A DNA stretch of 64,000 bases, from positions 345,148,203-345,212,202 of the forward strand of contig NC_081824.1 in the NCBI RefSeq assembly GCF_030867095.1, in the 5' to 3' direction. Made by a program: the position numbers and the translations under genes. This DNA comes from Alligator mississippiensis. Its lineage: Eukaryota; Chordata; Crocodylia; Alligatoridae. The notes below the pieces were generated by a model. The model saw only the letters and a program-made list of their open reading frames with translations. It was not told where the DNA came from and did not search any database. This document shows positions 54,981-64,000 of the stretch, piece after piece (position 1 is the stretch's first letter; each line of letters starts with the position of its first letter).

Positions 54981-56301
54981 TGTAGCAGGCTTGCTTTTTG
55001 GAGTTTGGGTTGAGTCCCAGGCTTGAAATCTTGCTGTTTTGATTGGTGGAGCTCATCCCCCAATTACGAGGCAGCAAGAGGAGTTCAATCACACCCCTTT
55101 CCTGAGGGGAGGGGGAGAGGAGTTTCCCCCCCCCCCGTGGACCTGATTGAAGACTGCAACACTCAGGTCTGGAAGACTTCAGGGACGGAGCCCTGGAGCG
55201 TATAAAAGGAGCTGCGTGCCCAGCATGAGGAGAACACATCAGGGAGTGAGAAGAGCGGGGCTTAGAAGAGCTGAGGAGAGCTGCTCAGCAGGGCGAAGCA
55301 GTAGCCTGAAGAGACCCTGAAGACTTCCATCAGCAGGGAACGACAGATGGCTCCAGCAACTAGGCTCTCGGTGTGCAGCACGGCATCCAGACCCTGGGAG
55401 CTGTGTGGGGCGGCTCAGGTCTGTAACCTCTGATGTGTGGCCAGAGACATGGTGCATGGAGCGCTTGGGCGGCTCAGGTCCTCAACCCCCAAAACAAGGC
55501 TGGGAGCTCGGTGCGGGAGGCACTGCATGGAGGGTCCAGGAGCGGACTGAGCCTGGTGCTGCACGAGGCAGCCCAGGCCTCCACCCATAGCAAAAGGTTG
55601 AGTCCAGACAGCCAGATGGTGATGGGGCTACTGAGCCAGCAGACAGGGCCCAGCCAGAGGTCCCAGAAGCCCTGCATAGCGGAGCCCTGTTCCAGGGGAC
55701 AGTGATCTCCCCCCGCCCCCCCGAAGCCCACTGCAGGTGAGAGAGCAGTCTGGCACAGAGGACGAGGACCATCCTCCAGGCCTGGGAGCCATGAGTTGCA
55801 GGGAAAGAGGATTCCCACAGGGAGGGGAGTCCCCCCTCGGTTAGTTAAGGGCTCCTGAAAGGGGAGGTCCCCCTGGGAGGGCCCCCCTAAAGTTACCAGC
55901 TTCTTTGTAGGGCAAAGCCCAAGGGCATTGGGGTTTCCCCTCGGGATTGAGTTTATCTTTAGGGTTCATCTGTTTCAGATCAGATACTTTACCTGTGACT
56001 TACCTGTATCTGGAGCACTGGTATAAGGTTTTATGTTGTTTACCTAGAGGGTATTGTTTATGTTACTGGTTTAGATATTGTATAAATAAATATATTATAC
56101 ATATGTTTTATATCCATGTTCCTTTCGCTTGTGATAAGTTAATGTAAATAAATTTGTATATAGTTAAGTCCCCTGACTGTCCTGACCTGGTTCTATAGGG
56201 AAACTGAGTGGTCTGCAGTTCCCACCCCACAGCACACCTGCCAGCTAACAATCCCCTTCAATTGGAGAAGGGGAGTATATACCCAAGTTACCTGGGCTAC
56301 A
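54981..56301 (+). mobile_element. Solo LTR of a retroelement, TGTAGC...GCTACA (fossil)
   Basis: 1321 bp. The ends are TGTAGC and GCTACA (perfect 6-bp inverted repeat with the TG...CA rule), flanked by TTTT on both sides. A TATA box (gcgtataaaaggagc, about 55200) is followed by a GC-rich transcript-leader-like part. AATAAA occurs at 56083 and 56147 in the T/A-rich last third. No gag or pol sequence adjoins it. Size and layout suggest a Ty3/gypsy-like or retrovirus-like solo LTR; the family is an inference. Confidence 0.6.
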
Positions 56302-58166
56302 TTTTATTCAGACACTGCAGGAACAATTGATGGAGGGTCTGGAGATGGCACAACAAAAGGGGAGATAAACTAGCAAAGCCAGTGGAGCAGAAATGACAAG
56401 AGACTGAAGAGCTGGATTTCTTGAGGACTGGGATAGGTGTGATGGGGACAGGGTGGTCAGAAGACTGGGGTCAGGAAAGGTGCTAGGGGCAGAATCAATT
56501 GGTGGATAGCTAGATGGGCAGGTGTGGGGATAACCCTAGACTGCCATACTGTTTTTGTAGACCACTCTAAGTGTTATTCAGATTGTTGTTCTGTTGTTGG
56601 CCATCATGGTGTTTAGCATAGTAAGGTGTGTGTGTGTGTATAATGTATGTGTATATGTATGTATGTACACACACACACACACACTCACATATGTGAGGCT
56701 CTTACACCCGTTTAAATTGTCTACAATATCTTCTGCCTGCCAATCTTTTTTGCATGCGACTTAATGTGCACGACTAAATGTGCACTACTTGGATTAGAAC
56801 TGAAACTTGGGGTTTTGTATGTTTGGGTCTATACTGTCATTCATTTTGCACTGTAAGAAGGTTCTCTGATTCATTACCCACTAATATTCTGTAAGAAATC
56901 AAAACAGACCGACTGTGACTACAGCCAGTATATGTATTTAATTTCTGCATTAGTATAACTAATACACACCACAGAAATGTGATCCAAGAGAATTAAAAAA
57001 AGAAGCAGCAAGAAATGGAAAGTTGTATGGCCTGTATTTACAATTCAGTCCTCTCTAGAAAGATGGAGTCAGTAGGATGGAATGATTTCACTGAGATGAA
57101 TTTAAAGAAAACAAATAATTGGTATTAAATTTATACAGCATTTATACTTACAGTAACCTATAATGTACAGTAAATTGTCTCAGTTGTGCGGTGTCCTTCC
57201 ATTATATTACATATATTTAAAACTGACTTGCACTGCTTTATAAAAATAATTTCTCAACAATTATAGTTACATTTAATTTAAAAAACAAAACAAAACTATC
57301 TCATAGGGTTTTTCTCTGTTGTTCTTCCAAAATGCCCTTCTTATTCCCTGGGTGGGCTTTTTAACCCATCTGCTAATATGATCTTATATTTTAAAATATC
57401 AGTCTTGTTCCCATTGCTCCAATTCAGGAGCAAATTCAGCAATTACATGAAATCTACATAGTTTATCTCCCTGTATCTTGAGTTGAATGCAATATTTTCC
57501 CTCTCTCGTATATTGTTGCTGTATGCTGTTAATAAATAATGCTATAGTTTGTCAAGGAAATGTCCAAATAGTAATGATAGCTAAAGTAATACCTGTATAT
57601 ATCCCTGAATTTAATTTTAACATCTGTAAAACACATTGGGATCATTCAAGATATAGGACAGAGCTGTTTTATAAATGCAGGTTTTACTGTAAATAATTTT
57701 ATGACCTGCGAGAATATCCAGTACTTGGCAAGAGGTAAGTTTGAGATTGCCAACTGATGAAGTGTATTGTCTTTTACAGTCCCTATTATCTCATTGCCTG
57801 CATATTTTATGTTATAAAAGTTTGGTTTATTTAGTTATTTTAAAATCTCATGTGAACTTGGAAGGTGGGGGAGGAGAGGAGGAAAATATTTTGGCTTTTT
57901 AGTGTGCTGAGATACAGAAAAAGGCCTACAAAGTGACAGTAGGTATTTCCTTTAAACAAATAAACAAAATGTGTATGTGTGTGGGGAGGGAGCGGGTTGT
58001 GGTGGTGCTAGGGGTAGGGGGGGAGGCAGTCTCTTTTTCTGATTATATTTTCCTAAGAGATCAAGCATGTAAACCCTTTCTTTTCTGGAGATTTATTTGG
58101 CTGGGGTGTAATGAGAACTTCAAAATCCTCAAGGAAGACTACACTAAAATTAAATTGATTGATTAC
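56302..58166. other. Intergenic sequence, nothing recognised
   Basis: A (GT)n...(AC)n stretch at 56625-56690 can fold on itself. AT-rich sequence continues to 58.1 kb. No gene recognised. Confidence 0.5.
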
Positions 58167-58332
58167 CGGGGATCTTGGTTTTCACCGATTTTGTTTTTTT
58201 TTTTTTTAATTCCAAATTTTTTATGTAAATAAAGTAACCCCAAATCCACATTTTCCCATGATTTAAATAAAACACAACTAATAAATGGTGTTTCATTTTA
58301 ATTACAAAAAATGTGGATTTGGGGTTACTTTT
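58167..58332. mobile_element. Palindromic hAT-like MITE, copy 4, right end lost
   Basis: The left end is CGGGGATCTTGGTTTTCACC, then the family arm with agtaaccccaaatccac and ttaaataaaacac, centre aactaataaa, and a right arm to gtggatttggggttactttt. There the match stops and GC-rich palindromic sequence begins. About 50 bp of right arm is missing, so the target duplication cannot be tested. Confidence 0.7.
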
Positions 58333-58404
58333 AGGAAAGCGACAGAGGTGTGGGGGAGCTGCGGTTGGGCAGGGAGCGTGGGGCCATGGAGCCTGCACCC
58401 AGCA

Positions 58405-59125
58405 GGGTTGTGGGAACACAGAGCTTGGGTGGGCAGGGTGTGAGTGTGGGGGGGGGCAGGGGAGTGCAGGGACCTCCCCACACACTTCCTCCTCCCCCCC
58501 CCGGCACACAGCCTCTGCTGCTAACAGAAGCAGGTGGTGAGCCCTTGGAGAACTTGTGGCTTGTGCAGGTGCTGTCACCCAGCAGTGAGTGGCTCCACCC
58601 AGAACTGCACATAGTAGGAAGGTGTGCAGCCAGGCCAGCCCATCTCTATTGTGTGGGGCTCCCAGCGGCACACATGTAGCTCCTGGCACTCATGCACCAC
58701 TGAGGGAAGCCCCACATTATAGAGCTGGCTGCTTCCCCCACCCCCTGCTTCCTGGCAGAGTCCCGGGATCTGCACATAGTGGCAGGGAGTGGGAAAGGCA
58801 ACTGGCTCCATCGCATGGAGCTTCCCTTGGGGGTGCACAAGTGCTGGGAGCTGCAAATGTGCTGCTAGGAGTCCAATAGAAGCAGGTTGGCCTGGCTGTG
58901 CTCCTTGCTGCCGTATGAAACTCTGGCTGGAGCTGCATGCTACTGGGTGGCAGTGCCTGTGTGGGCCACGAGTGCCCTGAGGGCCTGCCATCTGCTGCTG
59001 CTTGTGGTGGTGGCGGCTGTGTGCCACGGGGGGAAGTGTGGAGGGGGGGTCCCTCTCTGGGGATTGCCACCGTGTAGTGGTGGAGAGGCTTGTGTGTTCC
59101 AATGATCCAGACACCAATGCCATCA
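58405..59125. repeat. Long GC-rich palindrome centred on TCCCGGGA
   Basis: The two halves on either side of TCCCGGGA (58761-58768) are diverged inverse complements over about 350 bp each. Examples are gtgcagccaggccagccca against gcacagccaggccaacctg in reverse, and tcacccagcagtgagtggc against ccacccagtagcatgcagc in reverse. The long open frames over it on both strands are produced by this composition and symmetry. No terminal repeat or target duplication was identified. Confidence 0.75.
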
Positions 59126-59740
59126 GGAGCTTTATGCTTCTGGTAGGGTAACCCATGGTGGCAAGGTCAAGAGGTAGGTTTCCTGACTAAGAATGATCCA
59201 AGAAGACCTCAATGGCAGACCAGGCAGAAGAAAAGTGTAACTCCCTTTGCAGCGGCTATGGAGCCGGATGAAACCTGAAGCAGATCAAGGGTCTCCAATC
59301 ATCTTGGATTCTATGCCATGGGACTTCAATCCCTATCTGTCAAGGACCATGCGTTTGTTGGCAATATCTTCACGCTAAAAGAAGTCACACAAAGGTGTCT
59401 TCCTTATGGGAACTATGCATCTCCTCTGCATAACAGGAAAGTCCTATGGTGATTGGCGAGCGGCGATGGGGACAGGACTGTGACATCTGGAAGTTCCTAG
59501 TCATGGATTGGCACGTAGGTGGTGGGTGTTTGCTTCAGTTGTCTTGTTCAAGGACAGAGGCAGTAAGAGCAGTTCAGCAGCTGCACCCATGACTGAGCAG
59601 TCCTATTTAGGAGCCACTCTGCTGTGGCCTCTCACCTGTGGCCTCACTATTAAGATCCTTGGAAGATTATCTTACTCATTTGCCAGTGATTGCCTGAGCT
59701 GGAGGGAGGTCCCCACACCCTCCTTCAGACCCCACAAACC
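59126..59740. other. Unclassified interspersed repeat sequence
   Basis: Segments such as ctttgcagcggctatggagc, tcaagggtctccaatcatct and gtcaaggaccatgcgtttgt feel familiar from reptile repeats, but I cannot name the family. A related 3' part may lie at 10240-10380 in the MAP4K4 intron. Confidence 0.35.
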
Positions 59741-59860
59741 TCACATACACACACTGCCCCCACAACCCCCCCTACATATACATGACCCCCCCCACACATG
59801 CACTTACACCCACACACATCCCACCATATGCACACCCACTCCCAACCACACCCCACAAAC
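59740..59860 (+). repeat. CA/C-rich simple repeat
   Basis: Imperfect cacacac / ccccc stretch without G-rich interruptions. Confidence 0.8.
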
Positions 59861-60034
59861 AATATACAAGATTAAGACTTTATTTTTGAGCTACTATGCA
59901 GTCACCTCTATGTACACTATGCAAACACAAATCATGAAAACAATATTTTTTGTAATAAAACTAAAATAAGTTTTAGTAGGTAGTAGGTGTTTCACTTTTA
60001 GTGCATGATTTGTTTTTTTTCTGGTGCCAAGTTG

Positions 60035-60248
60035 ATAGGCTCCCCCCCTCCCCCCCCCGGAGTACTTCTGGGGGCAAGGGGAGGGACTTTGTGTGGCAAA
60101 CATCGGAGGTTAGGAGCAGGATTTCTGGTCCCAAGATGGTGACCAGGAGGCAGGGAACCTGTCAAGGGGCAGGGCTACCCTTGTGACCCTCATCAGCACA
60201 CCAAAACTGATTAAATGGCCCTCTAGCCAAAATAATTGCCCATCCCAG
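60035..60248 (-). mobile_element. hAT-like non-autonomous repeat, antisense
   Basis: Read on the - strand it starts CTGGGATGGGCAATTATTTT then ggctagagggccatttaatc. This is the classic hAT start (CAGGGGTGGGCAA...GGCC.GAGGGCCA). The distal end is lost in C-rich sequence, so only one border is known. Confidence 0.55.
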
Positions 60249-60749
60249 GTGTAGGCCTACCAAAGCATACCCTTTGTCATCTTTATTACTGTATACCATG
60301 TGACATTAAAACTGTATGAAGAAGAACTAAACACAACAAAAGAAAATGAAACAAAACAAGCAAAATACCTACACTATATCATGCTGGTCCATATTGCCAT
60401 TTTATTCCTTTAATTGAATCCTTTGGGATGGTTTGTTTCTGTATCAAATGAAAAACAGTGAAAGAAGCCCTATTTATATTAATTATTTATTTCTTCTACC
60501 AGGCTTTGGCTACTCATAAGTCCATACAGCATATTTGACCGCTAACTACATGGATGCAGTACTAGTGAACAGAACGCAGAAAAGTCTGGATTGAGACGAC
60601 AAGCTCCAGCTGGACTGAAACCAGCAAAATGTATGCAGGTGCACTGCAGCTCTGACCACACTGGAGAAATGACACACAGCTGACTATACATTCTTTTCTT
60701 CCCCTTAATGCTTCAGCTTGTATAGATAAGCCAAACCCATTTGTTACAG
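60249..60749. other. Intergenic sequence, nothing recognised
   Basis: AT-rich sequence without a recognised feature. Confidence 0.5.
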
Positions 60750-60757
60750 ATGATGAG

Positions 60758-60861
60758 CAGGGAGCCTGGTTTTCTCTGATTTAAAAAAAAAAAAATCCCC
60801 AATTTTCAGTTTAAAAAAAAGTAACCCCAAATCCAAATTTGTTGTGATTAGAATGAAACAC

Positions 60862-60934
<73 letters not shown>

Positions 60935-61039
60935 ATCTGTGGTGTTTCATTTAAATCATGGAAAAATGTGGATTTGGGTTACTTTTTTTTAAACTAGAAA
61001 TTGGGGATTTTTTTAAATTGGAGAAAACCAGGATCCCTG
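60758..61039. mobile_element. Palindromic hAT-like MITE, copy 5, perfect target duplication
   Basis: 282 bp. The ends are CAGGGAGCCTGGTTTTCTC and gagaaaaccaggatccctg. ATGATGAG stands on both sides (60750-60757 and 61040-61047), an exact 8-bp duplication. The arms pair through aatccccaatttt, gtaaccccaaatcc and gaatgaaacac. The loop is a (TCTA)n microsatellite of about 18 units (60863-60934). Confidence 0.9.
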
Positions 61040-61092
61040 ATGATGAGAGACACCTACTTGCATTAGATCATAAGGCCTCTGTTATCGTAGTA

Positions 61093-61232
61093 GTCTTGGA
61101 ATGTTTTGCAGCTATGACGGTCCAGGAAACATACAAAATGGAAGGATTTTTTGGTGATATCTTGTATTGGACCAACTGTATTTTTGTGAGGGGTGTTAGA
61201 CAAGTTTTCAGGTACAGGCTTTTTAAATAGAA
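61093..61232 (+). mobile_element. Penelope-like repeat fragment
   Basis: Contains ttgcagctatgacggtccag, gtgatatcttgtattggacc, aactgta and gttagacaagttttcaggta, in the same order as at 12855 and 26690. Confidence 0.55.
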
Positions 61233-61624
61233 GTTTCCTCTAATTAGTTGTGCCATAGGTAGAAGCAATGGCAGCTCTTAACTTCCTCTTCCCTTAAACT
61301 TTTATTTGCACTTTCTGGTTGATTGAATAACTTGATCACTTTTAATTGACCTGTTACATTTAAGATGGATTTTTGCTTCAGTAGGGCATCTCTGTCCACC
61401 AGGACAGGTGGAAGTCTAGTGATTATTTATTTTAGAGAAGAGATCATCTTCCAACACAAAAAGTCATTATGAAGAGGATGCTGAAACACTTTAGTGGCAA
61501 GTGTTACTCAAAACTGTTCTGTCACCTGGAGGCAGGAAAAGAAATAATGGGCTTAACTTGCCACTTGGTTAGATATTAAGATGAACTTTCAAACTACAAA
61601 CATGATTAAAGAGTGTAGAACATT

Positions 61625-61768
61625 GTATAGAAAGGTCGTAAAATTTCCAATGCTGGAAGTTTTTAGGTTAGATAGTTATTTCTCTGGTGTGGTTTAGAAA
61701 GGAATAATCCTTCCTTGAGCAGAGACTTGTACAACAAATCTCCTTCAGTCATTTTTTATGATTCTAAG
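61625..61768 (+). mobile_element. CR1 LINE, 3' end fragment (older subfamily)
   Basis: ttccaatgctggaagttttt, aggttagatagttatttctc, tggtgtggtttagaaaggaa, the cttgagcagagacttg block and a final ttttatgattcta make a CR1-type tail in sense orientation. Confidence 0.7.
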
Positions 61769-64000
61769 AAAATCTAACTTTGTAACTGGAGATAGCAGGT
61801 GAATTATGAAAAGTAGCTAAGAGCAGTAGATCATTGTCCCTTCCCTTGCTAGTATAAAACTAGACATAAAACTTCTGTCTGGGTGCTAGAAGGTAAAATA
61901 CAACAATTTTAAATTAAATAATCTGCCATATACTACATGATGATCTTCCCCAGTGGCATAACTGGAGGGATAGGGTACAGGCAATATGTGCAACCACACT
62001 GGATGCTGACTTGTGGGGGGGTTATGAAAAAAGGCAGCTTGTGTGGAAGGTGCACATGTGTGTTTGGGATTGCAACAACAACCAGAAGTGGCCGCTTCTG
62101 CTTTGGCCCAGGCACATCCTTACACTGCTGGTCTTTCTTCTCATATAACAGAGAAAAGAGTCACTTGTGATCCCATAACAGTTGTGAGGATCCAGTTGAA
62201 AACACAACAATTAAACATAGATTTTATCAAGTGGAGAAAGGAACAAAACTGATGAAAAAGACAGCTGAACACTCAGTCAGGGTATGCGCTTGCCAAACAG
62301 GTCAGACATGTTCATTTCTTTTGGTGGATATCCCATCTACCAACAGCCACCACCAGAGGATGGGAAGAAAAGGAGCCCCCCAGAACTACATCATCATTCA
62401 TCAGCCTGGATCAGACCTACTCAGAATTGTTCTGAACACAGCTCAGATGCTTTTCTGAGAGGTCAGTGGAGGATGAATCTCTAATCTCATGCACTCACCC
62501 TAGAATGCTAAGCTTGAGTATGAAGGATGTGGGTGGAAAAGGTCTGCGTGGTGTAGCTCTGGAGGAAATGAAAGATTCATGCTGAGTGTTTTTGACCATT
62601 GTGTGCTGAGAAGGCCATGTCATATTGTGAAAAGCTTTTCCTGCTAGCACCAGCTATAAACAAAAATTTACTCAATCCCTATTTGCATTCATAGACTCTT
62701 TTAGGGAAGCTGGTGTCATTGAATAGTTTGGTTCTGTATTGCATTCATTTGATAGTGACCAAGGTGCTGGAGCACATCAGGGCAGTGCCTGATTCCCATG
62801 CCAGGATAAAGGCTTGTCTACTCACAGTATGTTTCTCCCCATGGATTTCTGGTCCTGCCCTCTGGTCAGCATGAAGTACAATGCCTCTCTCAGTCACCCT
62901 GTTACAGGAAGATGGGCTTTTTCTTCACTATAGAATATCACAGTTAAACAAAGACACCACAGGTATTTATTACTAGCAAGCCTAGCCTCAAAGTAGGGGA
63001 TGCTTCATTATCCCTGATTTACAGATGAACAAATAGAAGCACAAGCACCCAGAAAGTTAAATGACTACAGAATAAACATACTTTTCTTACCATATTCTCA
63101 AGTGTTTCTTCTTTAAAGACTGCAGGCAATAAGCTCTGAAGCTCTTACCCTGTCCCAACTCCATCTGGTCCTCCATAGGACTAGGATACTTTTTCATCAA
63201 GATACTTCCAACTTAATCATCCTGCAGGACCTGAACAAATGAGGATAGGTTCCTTGAGCATGGAATCCAGGCAGAGCCACTGATCTGATCTGTGCCTGTT
63301 CTGAAGCACAGTGGTGGCAAGTGTTACTCAGAATGATATTCACAGTAGTATTTAACAGAAGAAAGATGGGACAGTATTACTCTCCCTCTAAAAATAAAGG
63401 AGATAGAGAAAGTGAAAGAGCATTATAAAAGTTCAGGGGAAGTCTTCATCCTGTGCATAGCCATGATCAAGTCAGGCCTGACAATACTGAGCCACCACAC
63501 TTTGGCAAAATATGCTACGTGTATTAGCAGAGCATGCCCCATCCCCCTCTGCTTGGGATGAAATGAAATGACTGCGCTCCCATTCACAGTCACCCGGCAT
63601 CCCCAGAGCCATGGATTGCAACAGAGGGCCAAGTGTTCATGTACTTTGGCTGTCTTGCCTGCAGTAAGGCTAATCGGACTGCCTGCTCTTATTCTTCATT
63701 TCATTTCTTCCCTCCCATCTGTTTGATTTTTCTTAGAGCTGGCACCTCTTCTTTTACAGCTTTCTGTCAGCTACCAATGGGCCATTTGGCAGTTCTGAAC
63801 TAATGCAGGGCCATAAATTAGAACTAGACTTGCTAAAAATCAATTGGCATAGAACATTTTGTGATGCAATATCGTTTTATTTTGTGTGGGCTTACTTTGC
63901 AAATTCCAGGAATTCACAATGGCTGTCCTAGTCTGTCATATGAGTCAACCCAGATCTCTTCTATACTTAATCATATGATAGTGGCTCAGTCAACTTAACT
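61769..64000. other. Intergenic sequence to the window end
   Basis: At 61953-62170 cagtggcataactggaggga resembles one end of a hAT-like repeat, but its partner was not found. The rest appears unique, and no exon of a following gene is recognised. Confidence 0.45.

Noticed and set aside
58575-59156. 193-codon frame on the - strand and long + strand frames over the same place
   Set aside because: They lie over a diverged GC-rich palindrome. High GC removes stop codons, and the translation is low-complexity Pro/His/Gln sequence with no family match.
1-64000. CRISPR arrays, tRNA and rRNA genes
   Set aside because: No regularly spaced short repeats with unique spacers and no cloverleaf with A and B boxes were seen; the sequence is vertebrate nuclear DNA. 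Simple repeats explain the regular patterns.

Overview
This is vertebrate nuclear DNA with one recognisable protein-coding gene. The left third (1 to about 19.9 kb, + strand) holds the last seven coding exons and 3' UTR of MAP4K4 (HGK), a Ste20-type kinase. The seven exons join in frame into about 304 residues of citron-homology (CNH) domain, ending in the MAP4K4-type C-terminus [10 protein letters not shown]. Everything after about 20 kb looks intergenic; I found no second host gene, tRNA, rRNA or CRISPR.

The repeats point to a sauropsid, most likely a crocodilian or a turtle (inference). CR1 LINE 3' ends occur on both strands. There are also hAT elements, repeats with a 'TTATTGGACCAACT' arm that probably belong to Penelope-like elements, LTR remnants, and no Alu, B1 or L1-type mammalian repeats.

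Layout. 1-0.76 kb is MAP4K4 intron. 0.76-18.4 kb holds the exons, with a CR1 tail in the first full intron and a decayed hAT transposase (- strand) plus a Penelope-like repeat in the second. A near-perfect palindromic MITE sits in the third. 18.4-19.9 kb is 3' UTR with several AATAAA signals. 20-38 kb is mostly AT-rich unique sequence with scattered old repeats. 38-61 kb is a dense block of mobile DNA. It contains a tandem array of about 400-bp units with an inverted copy, three LTR-like fossils and a decayed Myb/SANT (trihelix) gene on the - strand. It also contains a hAT element with clear target-site duplication, several long palindromes and four more copies of the palindromic MITE. 61-64 kb returns to ordinary sequence with one CR1 tail.

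The most notable content is the set of long hairpin-forming elements. Five copies of one family (13.86, 48.33, 51.26, 58.17 and 60.76 kb) have hAT-like ends (CAGGGATCCTGGTTTTC) and 8-bp target duplications resembling ATGATGAN. Their loops carry TA- or TCTA-type microsatellites. A second type (45.52 kb) is a 429-bp GC-rich palindrome with 23-bp terminal inverted repeats and a 9-bp target duplication. A paralogous empty site 1 kb upstream supports that reading. A third GC-rich palindrome (58.4-59.1 kb) is centred on TCCCGGGA. All readings were made by eye; no database search was run.
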